A stretch of 64,000 nucleotides of DNA from CAYLLN01 sp033762315 (GTDB lineage Bacteria > Planctomycetota > Planctomycetia > Pirellulales > Pirellulaceae), in the NCBI GenBank assembly GCA_033762315.1, contig JANRLS010000238.1:1-64000 (forward strand), given 5' to 3'. Below the pieces are notes generated by a model. It was not told where the DNA came from. It worked only from the letters and a program-made list of their open reading frames with translations, and did not search any database. Shown piece by piece: positions 26,860-35,365 of the stretch. The first letter of the stretch is position 1, and every line of letters starts with the position of its first letter. A program made the translations under genes and the position numbers.

Positions 26860-27051
26860 GACAGCGCTCCGCTGGTGTCCGAAAACAAAAACTCACCCCT
26901 CGGCCAGATACGCATCATAACCCCGTCCGCCGCCCGCGAACCTGCAATTGCCGCCAGTGTCTCTCCGCCTATACTTGAGGTCCGCCTGCCGGGATTTCGG
27001 CATCCTTTGTACCGATGCCCCCCGCCGGCCCTCCCTCTTCTTTCAGCACCC

Positions 27052-29238
27052 ATGCTCAAGGTCATTCTGCCCGACGGCAGCAGCAAGGAATTTTCCGGTC
27101 AGGTCACTTTGCGGCAAGTCGCCGAGGCCATCGGCCCGCGGCTCGCCAAGGCGGCCATCGCCGGCGAGGTGGATGGCAAAACGGTCGGACTCGATTTTCA
27201 CTTGCCGGCCGAGGGCGAAGCTAAAGTCCGCATCTTCACGGCGAAAGACCCCGAAGCCCTCGGCGTCATGCGGCATTCGGCCGCGCACATCATGGCCCGG
27301 GCCGTGATGCGGCTGAAAAAGGGGGTGCAGCTCGCCTTCGGCCCGACCGTCGAAGGAGGCTTTTACTACGACTTTCAGCTTCCCGAGCCGCTCCGCGAAG
27401 AGGATTTTCCGGCCATCGAAGCCGAGATGAAAAAGATCATCGACCTCGACGAGCCGTTCGAGCGGATTGAGGTTCCCCGCGGCGAGGCGCTCGCCATTTG
27501 CGAGGGGATCGACCAGAAGTACAAGGTCGAGCACATCAACACCGGCCTGGCCGACCATCCGACCATGTCGTTCTATCGCCAGGGGGAATTCATCGACCTC
27601 TGCCGCGGCCCGCACGTCGTCAGCCCCAAAGCGATCGGGGCTTATAAGCTGCTCTCCATCGCCGGGGCCTATTGGAAAGGGGACGCGAACAACGCGCAGC
27701 TGCAACGGCTGTATGCGACCGCGTTCTTCACCCCAGAACAGCTCGACGAGCACCTGAAAAAGATCGAAGAGGCCAAACGCCGCGATCACCGGGCGCTCGG
27801 CAAGGCGCTGGGCCTGTTTGCGATCAGCAACGACGTGGGGCCGGGCCTCTGCCTCTGGCTCCCCAAGGGGGCGATGATCCGCGCCCAACTCGAAGACTTC
27901 ATCAAAGCCGAGCTGACTCGCCGGGCTTATCTCCCCGTCTATACCCCGCACATCGGCCGCATCCAGCTTTATCAGACCAGCGGGCACTTTCCGTACTACA
28001 TGGACGCCCAGTTCCCGCCGTTCTATCTCGACCCGTTCATGCAGAGCGTGGCGCAGCTCTTCTATCTGCTGTTTCAAGAGAAAGTGAGCGCGAACAAATT
28101 CGTCGGCATGTTTGAAGAAGCCCTGAAAAACAACGACGACGGCCTGGTCCCCTGTTCGTTCCCTGGCTTCGGGACCGCGAAAACCGACGAGGAGAAGCTG
28201 CACGCCATTCGCGCCTGGTACAACGAGCAGGAGGCGTACCTGCTCAAGCCGATGAACTGCCCGCACCATATTCAGATTTATCAGGCCGAGCGGCGCAGCT
28301 ATAAGGAGCTGCCGCTGCGGCTGGCGGAGTTCGGCTCGGTTTATCGCTTCGAAAAGACCGGCCAGCTCAACGGCATGACCCGCGTCCGGGGCTTCACGCA
28401 GGACGACGCCCACCTCTTCTGCATGGACGAGCAGGTGCCGGCCGAGTTCAGCGGCTGCATCGAGATGACCCAGTTCGTGCTGAATTGCCTGGGCCTCGAA
28501 AACTATCGCGTGCGGCTCGGATTTCGCGATCCGGCCAGCGAGAAGTACGTCGGCGGGGCAGACGTTTGGAACCGGGCTCAGAACGCCCTGGAAGACGTGT
28601 GTACCCGCCTCGGCATCTCGTACACCGCAGAGCCGGGCGAAGCGGCGTTCTACGGCCCCAAAGCCGACTTCGTCGTCACCGACTGCATCGGCCGCGAGTG
28701 GCAACTCGGCACCGTGCAGCTCGACTACAACCTGCCGACGCGTTTCCAGTTGGAATATGTCGGCAGCGACAACCACATGCACCGCCCCGTGATGATCCAC
28801 CGAGCCCCGCTCGGCAGCATGGAGCGGTTCATCGGCGTCTTGATCGAGCACTTTGCCGGGGCCTTTCCGCTGTGGCTGGCCCCCGAACAGGCCCGCGTCA
28901 TCACCGTCAGCGAGAAGAGCGAAGCCTACGGCCGCGAGATCGAAACCAAGCTCCGCGCCGCCGGCCTGCGCGTGAAGGGAGACTATCGCCCCGAAAAGCT
29001 CGGCGCCAAAATCCGCGACGGCCAACTCGAACTCATTCCCTACATGCTCGTCGTCGGCCCCCGCGACGCCGAAGCCGGCACCGTCAGCCTCCGCGACCGG
29101 ATCGACGGCGACTTAGGCGCCATGCCCCTCCCCGCCGCGATCAACCGCCTGCAAGACGAAATCGCCGCCCGCAAAGTGCGAAAAACCTTCAGCGGGAGTG
29201 CGAATGTGGAAGGGAAGGCGACGGGGAATGAGTATTGA
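27052..29238 (+). CDS. thrS: Threonyl-tRNA synthetase with a ~70-residue catalytic-domain insertion
   Basis: 728-aa class II synthetase charging tRNA-Thr. The open frame extends far upstream, but the TGS domain begins at MLKVILPDGSSKEFSG, fixing the start at ATG 27052. The editing domain has His75-x3-His79 (RHSAAHIMARAVM) and RGPHVVSP. Motif 2 is EFGSVYRFEKTGQLNGMTRVRGFTQDDAHLFC, motif 3 RAPLGSMERFIGVLIEHF, and the zinc ligand Cys403 lies in KPMNCPHH. Between DAQFPP and the KPMNCPHH strand lie about 70 extra residues (roughly 320-390) absent from E. coli ThrRS. The anticodon-binding domain is complete. No T-box or leader control was seen. Confidence 0.94.
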   Translation: MLKVILPDGSSKEFSGQVTLRQVAEAIGPRLAKAAIAGEVDGKTVGLDFHLPAEGEAKVRIFTAKDPEALGVMRHSAAHIMARAVMRLKKGVQLAFGPTVEGGFYYDFQLPEPLREEDFPAIEAEMKKIIDLDEPFERIEVPRGEALAICEGIDQKYKVEHINTGLADHPTMSFYRQGEFIDLCRGPHVVSPKAIGAYKLLSIAGAYWKGDANNAQLQRLYATAFFTPEQLDEHLKKIEEAKRRDHRALGKALGLFAISNDVGPGLCLWLPKGAMIRAQLEDFIKAELTRRAYLPVYTPHIGRIQLYQTSGHFPYYMDAQFPPFYLDPFMQSVAQLFYLLFQEKVSANKFVGMFEEALKNNDDGLVPCSFPGFGTAKTDEEKLHAIRAWYNEQEAYLLKPMNCPHHIQIYQAERRSYKELPLRLAEFGSVYRFEKTGQLNGMTRVRGFTQDDAHLFCMDEQVPAEFSGCIEMTQFVLNCLGLENYRVRLGFRDPASEKYVGGADVWNRAQNALEDVCTRLGISYTAEPGEAAFYGPKADFVVTDCIGREWQLGTVQLDYNLPTRFQLEYVGSDNHMHRPVMIHRAPLGSMERFIGVLIEHFAGAFPLWLAPEQARVITVSEKSEAYGREIETKLRAAGLRVKGDYRPEKLGAKIRDGQLELIPYMLVVGPRDAEAGTVSLRDRIDGDLGAMPLPAAINRLQDEIAARKVRKTFSGSANVEGKATGNEY

Positions 29239-29337
29239 TGATGGGCGTGACTCGCAGTGAAGGTGAGCCTTGAATGGGAAATTGTTGAATTCAGAAGGAG
29301 GTAAGATCACACTGCCAACTCCAATGTGAGGTAACGG

Positions 29338-30255
29338 ATGCGAGTGTTTATCAGTTGGTCAAAGCAAGTCAGTCGAGAAGTGGCAGAGGCGCTCTATGAT
29401 TGGCTTCCGTTCGTTATTCAGGACGTAGATCCTTGGATGTCGAAGGCCGACCTTGAAGCCGGAGTGCGATGGGGCCAAGAACTCAGCTCTCAACTACAGT
29501 CCAATGACTTCGGGATTATCTGCCTGACAGCCCAAAACCGACTTGAACCCTGGATACATTTTGAAGCGGGGGCACTGTCAAAACAGGTTGCGACGGCACG
29601 AGTCATTCCGTTGTTGTTTCGCATGGACCTCACTACCGTTCCATCCCCGCTTCAACAATTTCAGGCAGTGACTGCGGATCAAACAGGCACGTGGAGCATC
29701 GTGCGGTCTCTTTATTCTGGATTGCCCAAGTCAACCTTATCATTTTCTTCGCTCGAAAGAACATTCGCGAAATGGTGGCCTGAGCTCGAGGCCAAATGGA
29801 CTTCCATTACTGTCCCTGAAGGTGCACCCGAAGTGCCGCCGTTCAATCAAGAGGCCGAAATGCAGGAAGTTCTTCTGACAATTCGGGAACTTTCGCGAGG
29901 CAATACTCGATTGGCGTCCGCAATCGGCGTGTCCCTAGAGCCACAGACTCGCGACTTGATGTTTAACATCACGAATTCCGCCGGTGTTCAAGTCCAATTT
30001 GGTGGAGTTGCCGCGGTTCTCGCAAAGCTCGCGAACGACTATATGCGATCGCATTCAATCCCGTGGAGTCAAGCCTTGGCGAAGAAGATGGAAATCTCGC
30101 GAGCACTATGGCAGGCGCCGAATGTTTGTGGACTGTTTCTCACCCAAGACAAACTGCACGACGCGGTAGTCAACGTGCTCAAGCGTTTTGAGGCAGCTAG
30201 CTCTGGGTCCGACAAAGGCGCGGTGGTAGGGATTTCGGCTCCAGAACTTGCGTAG
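29338..30255 (+). CDS. TIR-domain protein (possible NAD-hydrolysing effector)
   Basis: 305 aa starting at ATG 29338 behind GAGG. Residues 1-150 match a bacterial TIR-type fold: MRVFISWSKQVSREVAEALYDWLP, then DFGIICLTAQNRLEPWIHFEAGALSK, where the Glu of FEAGA occupies the position of the TIR catalytic glutamate. The C-terminal half (about 170-295) is helical and not recognised. GC content is visibly lower than in the flanking genes, which suggests acquisition. No TIR-system partner (thsA, STING, cyclase or SMODS genes) is adjacent, so an orphan effector or host-interaction role is open. A 14-bp perfect hairpin overlaps its stop codon. Confidence 0.75.
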   Translation: MRVFISWSKQVSREVAEALYDWLPFVIQDVDPWMSKADLEAGVRWGQELSSQLQSNDFGIICLTAQNRLEPWIHFEAGALSKQVATARVIPLLFRMDLTTVPSPLQQFQAVTADQTGTWSIVRSLYSGLPKSTLSFSSLERTFAKWWPELEAKWTSITVPEGAPEVPPFNQEAEMQEVLLTIRELSRGNTRLASAIGVSLEPQTRDLMFNITNSAGVQVQFGGVAAVLAKLANDYMRSHSIPWSQALAKKMEISRALWQAPNVCGLFLTQDKLHDAVVNVLKRFEAASSGSDKGAVVGISAPELA

Positions 30256-30282
30256 TCCGCGACCGCGCCGGTCGCGGACTAC
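30252..30282. terminator. Perfect 14-bp hairpin overlapping the TIR gene stop
   Basis: GTAGTCCGCGACCG (30252-30265), CGC loop, and its exact complement (30269-30282). The TIR stop codon TAG (30253-30255) is inside the left arm. No T tract follows, so it may act as a transcript-stabilising end or be an inserted palindromic repeat rather than a classical terminator. Confidence 0.6.
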
Positions 30283-30562
30283 CTCAAAGCTTCGATTCCC
30301 GCCCCGACGTCGGCTTCTTCGCAAGCGGGAATTCGGCGCGGGCCAAGCCCAGAGGGCCGGGAGGAAATAGCCTCGACCGTCAGGCAGAGGTGGGACATCG
30401 GGAATGCGCTGGAGGAAGTCCGGAGGACCGGCACGGATTCAGGCATGCGGCGTGTCCCCCGCTGGGGCTTGGGGCGGTGGCCATTCCCGAACCTTGGGCT
30501 GACGCCCACGGCTATTTCCTGTCGGCCGGGTGGCACTGTCGAAATTGGCAAACTTTGTGTGC

Positions 30563-30817
30563 CACTGGCATCCTGCCAGTGCTGAAGTGACGCTCGACAG
30601 GCCATTTTGACGATGGCCGCCAGCGAATCTCTGGCACGGGCGGGAATCCTCGGCAAATGGTTGCCGGTAAATCTGCTCAGCCTGCTTCAGCAGGCTCGCT
30701 GTCAGCCCCCAGCTTGAGCTGGGGGTGGGCGAGGGTAACGGCAATCGCGCAGCCGGCTTGGGCTATTGGCTTGCCCCAACGGGGCAACCTGTGGCAGCCC
30801 AGGCCGCAGGCCTGGGC
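30563..30817. repeat. Cluster of five perfect hairpins
   Basis: CACTGGCA-TCC-TGCCAGTG (30563-30581), AGCCTGC-TTCA-GCAGGCT (30679-30696), CCCCCAGCT-TG-AGCTGGGGG (30706-30725), TTGCCCC-AAC-GGGGCAA (30771-30787), and GCCCAGGCC-GCA-GGCCTGGGC (30797-30817). Each is a different sequence with a perfect stem of 7-9 bp and a 2-4 nt loop. Confidence 0.7.
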
Positions 30818-30914
30818 CGCGGAGCACCAGCCAGGGAGGGGCTGCTCTCGCCGGGCATTCGTGGCGGCTTGGCGTGGGCTGCGAAGAGGGGAATCCTTTT
30901 GCGGGGAAACCCTA

Positions 30915-30943
30915 TTGACAACGGACGCGAGAGTGTGTACAAT
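30915..30943 (+). promoter_or_regulatory. Strong sigma70-type promoter with no gene behind it
   Basis: TTGACA (30915-30920), exactly 17 bp, TACAAT (30938-30943). Transcription would start near 30950 and run 250 bp into a convergent gene end. Only a six-codon frame follows. Confidence 0.6.
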
Positions 30944-30949
30944 TAACCA

Positions 30950-31180
30950 TATATGGCAATGTGGCTTGTATAGAGCCAGGCGGTCTTTGGCAATTTGGTG
31001 GCGGCAACGGCAATTCGCAACGGGGCGGTTGGGGTGCCTTATTCGCCGCGGGGGGAAACCCTAGTAACTATAGTAAGCCGGCGGGAAACGGCACCAAAAA
31101 TAAGCGCGTAAAGCGTTGTGAGGATTGGACTTGCGATGAAACCGCGGCGAATGCAAGTTCGCGCTTCGCATAAGTGCCAG
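30950..31180 (+). ncRNA. Candidate structured non-coding RNA
   Basis: Region transcribed by the promoter at 30915. It contains hairpins TGGCT/AGCCA (30962-30978), a GGG-GAAA-CCC tetraloop within a longer GGTGCC...GGCACC pairing (31034-31094), and GCGAA/TTCGC near 31148-31162. Several GGA triplets lie in or near loops. No match to tmRNA, RNase P, SRP or 6S signatures was seen. Existence of the RNA is inferred from the promoter, structure and lack of a coding frame. Confidence 0.35.
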
Positions 31181-31197
31181 GGTGAGTCGAGCCGACC

Positions 31198-32481
31198 CTA
31201 GCGGAGCGATTCGAGCAGCTTTTGCCGGGCGATTTCGAGCGGGAACTGGTCGTAGGTCGAAAGGGCGGTCGCCTGGGCCGAGAGGGCGAGCCCCTTGGCG
31301 GTGGTGCCGGTTGCCGGCTTGCCGGTTCGCTTTTCGATGCCGTCGTTGCGTTTTTCGCGTTTGGCCAGCTCGCTCATTTCGCGGTCCATGCGGGCCACCT
31401 GGTCGCCGGCCGCGGCCTGGGCACGCTGCTGGCGGGCGGCGAGCGCGCCCCGCTGATTGGCGACACCCTGGGCCTGCCCCTCGACGTTCGCCAGATCAGC
31501 CGCCACGCGGCTGGCCAGGAAGCTCGCCTGCTGGGCGTCGAGTTGATATTCGCGCTTGAGATTCGGATCCTGCGTCATGCTCGCCAGCCGCTGAAAGCGG
31601 GCGATATCGGCTTCGAAGTTGAAGAGCGTTTGCGAAAGGGACTGGGCCTGGGCGTTCAAGCGGCCAAGCTGCGCGACGAGCGGGGCGTCTTCCTTGGCGA
31701 TCTGCGCCAGCTCGGCCCGCAATTCGCTTTCCAGCTTCGAGCGCAAGTCGCGCAGCTCGTCGGCCCGGGCGGAATTGCGCTGGCGGTCGCTTTCGATGTC
31801 GGCCAGCGTTTTCTCCTTGGCGGCGGCGGCATCGGCCAGGGCCTGATCGCGGTCGTCCGACTTGGCGTCGGTCACTTCGAGGAATTTTTGCAGCACCCCG
31901 TCGCGACCATCCTCGAACCATTGCCGTTCCGATTCGCCGAGGCGGGCGAGAATCTGCTTTTCGTAGAGCTTGCGCTGGTCTTGGCTCGCCGTCTCGCCGA
32001 CCGGTCCGGCGAAATAGCCGAACACCCGGCCCAAAAAGCCGATCAGCTCCTCGCGGTCGAGCGCGGGAGTTTTGTCGGCATCGGCGGCGAGCACCTCGCC
32101 GAGCTTGTTGGCGGCCCGCATCGAGGAGGTGTAGTTCTTGCGAATCGCGGCGATCCAAACATAGGCCCGCAGCGTCGTCAGATCGTCGGCATCCTTGGCG
32201 AGCAGCTCTTCGAGCCGCTTGTGGGCGTCGTCATAGCGGCGCTGTTGCATGAGGACGAGAAGCGACGCGGTGAGCGCCGCCGGATCGGTCCCCGCGAGCC
32301 GTTGCACCTCTTGATATTGCAGATCGGCGGCGGTGCGGGCCTGAGCTGTCGGCTCCCAACCGACCTCCAGCAGCTTGATGATCGCCGCTTTGGCCTCGGC
32401 TTCGTCGGCGAACGCCGGGAGTGATGTGCAAACCAACACGAGCGCGCTGGCCAGCGCGCATTGAACCGCCCGCAACAACAT
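31198..32481 (-). CDS. Exported coiled-coil/TPR-like hypothetical protein
   Basis: 427 aa with signal peptide MLLRAVQCALASALVLVCTSLPAFADE. Residues 35-130 are helical repeats resembling TPRs (LLVLMQQRRYDDAHKRLEELLAKD). From about 200 to 380 the protein is a long charged coiled coil (RDLRSKLESELRAELAQIAKED and similar). The C-terminus ends DQFPLEIARQKLLESLR. No enzymatic motif; likely a periplasmic structural or scaffolding protein. It stands alone, convergent with the candidate ncRNA. Confidence 0.75.
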   Translation of the reverse strand: MLLRAVQCALASALVLVCTSLPAFADEAEAKAAIIKLLEVGWEPTAQARTAADLQYQEVQRLAGTDPAALTASLLVLMQQRRYDDAHKRLEELLAKDADDLTTLRAYVWIAAIRKNYTSSMRAANKLGEVLAADADKTPALDREELIGFLGRVFGYFAGPVGETASQDQRKLYEKQILARLGESERQWFEDGRDGVLQKFLEVTDAKSDDRDQALADAAAAKEKTLADIESDRQRNSARADELRDLRSKLESELRAELAQIAKEDAPLVAQLGRLNAQAQSLSQTLFNFEADIARFQRLASMTQDPNLKREYQLDAQQASFLASRVAADLANVEGQAQGVANQRGALAARQQRAQAAAGDQVARMDREMSELAKREKRNDGIEKRTGKPATGTTAKGLALSAQATALSTYDQFPLEIARQKLLESLR

Positions 32482-32836
32482 GGCGGAATCTCCGGGGTGA
32501 ATTCGCGACGGCCCCCCTGATTGGCCGTTCGCCTCACCGAGCCTTCATCCTATCGCCGCGGTCCTGGTCAAGCAAGCGAACGCGCCTCGCCGCATTCTGG
32601 CAAGAAAAACTTTGACGGACCGAATTGGCCGGCTCTAAAATAGGGTTCGCAGCGTGACTCCGTGACCTGATTTTCGCCCCCTTCCGATGTGCATGGTCCG
32701 CCGCTTGGCCGTCAGGCGGCGGTTGGTTTTCGGTCCTGGTGCTTGAGCTTTGGCTGGGTTCTCTGGCTGGGGCGCGAGTGCCCGAGCAGTTCCGCCGGCT
32801 CCCTTGTCTTGGCCGCTCGCGGAACGGGAGGCTTTC
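32482..32836. other. Divergent intergenic region before second hemerythrin
   Basis: About 355 bp. It holds a 7-bp hairpin CCGCCGC/GCGGCGG (32698-32722) and GGGAG before the hemerythrin start. I looked for a -24/-12 promoter like that at 18483 and found none with correct spacing. Confidence 0.4.
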
Positions 32837-33316
32837 ATGTTGACTTCGGTTGCCACCGGCACGGTCGCCGTCAATGCCGCTTTTTTGCAAGAGATCAAGG
32901 AGGTTAATCAGGAATTGTGGGACGAGCTGGCCGATCTGCGGCATCGTTGCCAGCGCCCCATCGCTCCCGGTCAATGCCGATTGTTGATCGACAAGCTGGG
33001 GCAATTTCGCGATCAGTTGGCGTTGCATTTCGCGCTCGAAGAGGCGTATGGCTATTTCGACGATCCGCTCGACGTGGCCCCGCGGCTGTCGCACCAGGCC
33101 GACCTGCTGCGGAGCGAGCATAGGGAGCTATATCTCGATTGCTGCGAGCTCGTGGAGCGGGCCGAGCGGATGTTCTATGACGAGCAGCATGCCACCCTGG
33201 CGCTGTGGATCGGCGATGAGTTTTTGCTGTTCGACGAGCGGCTGCGGAGCCACGAATCTCGCGAGAATGACCTGATTTACGAGGCGTATGACGAGGACAT
33301 CGGCGGGGGGGATTAG
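32837..33316 (+). CDS. Hemerythrin-domain protein (second copy)
   Basis: 159 aa from ATG 32837 behind GGGAG. Ligand-type motifs are LALHFALEEAYGYF, LRSEHRELYLDCCEL and LRSHESRENDLIYEAYDEDIGGGD, consistent with a four-helix di-iron O2- or NO-binding protein. It resembles the copy at 19094 in the last helix (RSHE-x-REN) but is divergent elsewhere, so this is an old paralogue rather than a recent duplication. It is monocistronic, closed by the hairpin at 33399. Confidence 0.86.
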   Translation: MLTSVATGTVAVNAAFLQEIKEVNQELWDELADLRHRCQRPIAPGQCRLLIDKLGQFRDQLALHFALEEAYGYFDDPLDVAPRLSHQADLLRSEHRELYLDCCELVERAERMFYDEQHATLALWIGDEFLLFDERLRSHESRENDLIYEAYDEDIGGGD

Positions 33317-33398
33317 CTTGTTGCGAAAGCTGATGGCCGGAACCAAGCCAGATTCCGGTATGCTGCTCGTTGCGAGGGGAGCGAAGTAACGGGGCGGA

Positions 33399-33420
33399 CC
33401 GGGAGCAAGTTTGCTCCCGG
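33399..33420. terminator. Perfect 10-bp hairpin between convergent genes
   Basis: CCGGGAGCAA-GT-TTGCTCCCGG between the hemerythrin stop and the EF-hand gene stop. Position suits a bidirectional transcript end, though there is no T tract; it may be one of the interspersed palindromes of this genome. Confidence 0.55.
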
Positions 33421-33437
33421 CTATTCAGGGATCGAGG

Positions 33438-35210
33438 CTATTTGGCTTCGTCCGCGCTAACGAGCCCGTCGCTGTTTTTGTCGAGCGAGGCGAACTTGTC
33501 GGCGGGGCCGATGAATTCGCGCGGGCTGATGTAGCCATCGCCGTTGGCGTCCATCGCGGTGAACCAGCGCGGAGAATCGGCGGCGGGATTCGTCGCGGAC
33601 AGTGGCGGCGGCGTGAAGAGCGCGGCCATGTTTTCGAGGCTGCCGCGAGCCAGGCCGATCTGCAGCGAGGAGGGCAATTCGTCGGCAATCAGTTGGCCAT
33701 CGGCAGCGCGGTCGAGCGCGGCGAGCCGGCCGGGGGCGGCAGCCATTTCGCGCGTGTCAAGCCGCTCGTCGTGGTTTTGGTCGAGCGCGGCGAACAGGGG
33801 ATCTTCGCGGTCGCCCGCCTGGGCGTGAATCTGGGCTCGCAAGGCCGCTTGCTGCCGGGCCAGGAAGGCGGCGATCTCGGCGGGATAAACCTTGCCATTC
33901 TCATCGGCATCGACGGCGACGAACTGACCGAGTTGCGTTGCCCCCTCGGCCGGAACTTCGGACTCCTCCAAGTAGCCATTTTTGTCGGCATCGAGCGCTT
34001 GCAGCTGCGTGTCGGCCTGCGCGGCGAAGTCGCCGCCGGCAAGGGTGTCGTTCACGTAGAAGGTTAGCGTCACGCCGGCCAGTTGCAGCGCCAGCCGACC
34101 GGGTCGCTGGTCGATGGTTTGCGGATTGACTTCGGGCGGAGCACTCACCAGGTGAATTGCCGCGGCGGCAGGGGGAGGCAATTCGTCCGGAGGAGTTTGT
34201 GCATCCGGATTCTTGGCCGGCGGGGCGAAATCGACGCCGACCACCAGATCGGCCGGAGCGCCATTGAGCCCGGCGATTTCCCCCTTTTGCAGGCGACCAT
34301 CTTGATTGGCATCGAGCCGCGCGAACAGCCCCGGCGCGGCGGCCAGTGTCTCCGCGGTCAACGGGCTGCCGAGGTGTTCTTCGAGCAAGAGCCGCACCGA
34401 ATCCCAATTGGCGTGCGGACCCAAGAGGCGGACGATTTCCGGCCCGCGGCGGCGGCGCTCGGGCAACATGCCGGGCTCCAAGTTGGGCGGCGGCGCGAGC
34501 TCGGCGGCGAGCAGGATTTCGTCGTCATCCAAATCGTGGCGGCGCAGCCGCTCGGCGGCAGCGGCGATTTCGGCCGCTCCAAGCGCGCCGTCCGCATTTT
34601 CGTCCAGCGCCTTCCAGAGGGGTGAAAGACTAGCACCCAGGCGGAAATCGGCCGTGCCGCGCACCGAGAAGGCCCGCGATCCGCCGGCATTGCGGGTGAG
34701 GAAGCGGGGCAATTCACTGGCATCGACGAGGCCATCGCGGTCGATGTCGTACCGCTCGATCACCTGCTTCACGTCTCCCTCGCTCCCCACGGGCAGATTG
34801 CCAAATTGGCCATACTTAAAGCGTTTGCTCGTGGTGATTTCCTTCCAGCTGGGCCGGCCGTCGCCGTCGGTATCGGCCAGCGGCAGCACCTCGGCCACCA
34901 GCTTGTCGAGCGCTTGCGTATGCGGCTCGCCGGCGATCGTCAGTTGGAATTCGACGAGCAGCGGGCGATTGCCCACCAAGAGCAAGATGCGCTCGGACGA
35001 AACCGGCGGCTCGGCTGGTTTCGCGGGAGGCGCTGGTGCTGGTGGTACGACTTCGACCGGGGGGGGCGAAACCGGCGCGGGAGCGGCCACGGCGGCGGTC
35101 GGCATGGGTGGCGCGGGAGGTGCCGGCGCGGGCTGGGGAGCACAACCGGACGGAAGCAGAAAGCCCGCGAGCACACCCGCGTGGACGACGATGGTCAGAT
35201 TTCGGTGCAT
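33438..35210 (-). CDS. Multi-EF-hand lipoprotein
   Basis: 590 aa. A lipoprotein signal (MHRNLTIVVHAGVLAGFLLPSGC, lipobox LPSG-C23) precedes a Pro/Ala-rich linker (about 25-70). The body carries about 11 EF-hand-type Ca2+ loops, for example DTDGDGRPSWKE, DIDRDGLVDASE, DANQDGRLQKGE, DADKNGYLEESE, DANGDGYISPRE and DKNSDGLVSADE. Spacing is uneven, with all-beta segments between groups (e.g. RPGRLALQLAGVTLTFYVND). It is likely a calcium-binding envelope protein, a type common in planctomycetes. Partners unknown; single gene. Confidence 0.88.
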   Translation of the reverse strand: MHRNLTIVVHAGVLAGFLLPSGCAPQPAPAPPAPPMPTAAVAAPAPVSPPPVEVVPPAPAPPAKPAEPPVSSERILLLVGNRPLLVEFQLTIAGEPHTQALDKLVAEVLPLADTDGDGRPSWKEITTSKRFKYGQFGNLPVGSEGDVKQVIERYDIDRDGLVDASELPRFLTRNAGGSRAFSVRGTADFRLGASLSPLWKALDENADGALGAAEIAAAAERLRRHDLDDDEILLAAELAPPPNLEPGMLPERRRRGPEIVRLLGPHANWDSVRLLLEEHLGSPLTAETLAAAPGLFARLDANQDGRLQKGEIAGLNGAPADLVVGVDFAPPAKNPDAQTPPDELPPPAAAAIHLVSAPPEVNPQTIDQRPGRLALQLAGVTLTFYVNDTLAGGDFAAQADTQLQALDADKNGYLEESEVPAEGATQLGQFVAVDADENGKVYPAEIAAFLARQQAALRAQIHAQAGDREDPLFAALDQNHDERLDTREMAAAPGRLAALDRAADGQLIADELPSSLQIGLARGSLENMAALFTPPPLSATNPAADSPRWFTAMDANGDGYISPREFIGPADKFASLDKNSDGLVSADEAK

Positions 35211-35365
35211 GACGTTGTCCCGCCTCAGCGACCATCATCCTATCCGATACAACCCGCACGATGCGAACTGCCTCCCGCCATGCCCGCGGACCGAACCAAG
35301 TTCCTCCGTAACCTATATTCCCCTGTCGGAAGCTCCGTCCCCTCCTTTCGTGAATTGAGCCGATC

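Larger units (their letters stand above)
30283..31197. other. Gene-free stretch with hairpin cluster and a promoter
   Basis: About 915 bp without a believable gene on either strand; open frames present have biased, non-family translations. It contains five perfect palindromic hairpins (30563-30817), a strong promoter (30915-30943) and a structured region after it. Confidence 0.6.

Noticed and set aside
25780..27051. Upstream extension of the thrS frame
   Set aside because: The frame is open but overlaps the opposite-strand beta-helix gene and adds no ThrRS sequence; the TGS domain starts at ATG 27052.
30279..30656. Open frames on both strands in the gene-free stretch
   Set aside because: Translations are Arg/Pro/Ala-rich without motifs or ribosome sites and run through the hairpins.
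32640..32836. sigma54 promoter before the second hemerythrin
   Set aside because: Several TGG words occur, but none has GC at the required -12 spacing with a TTGC-like element.
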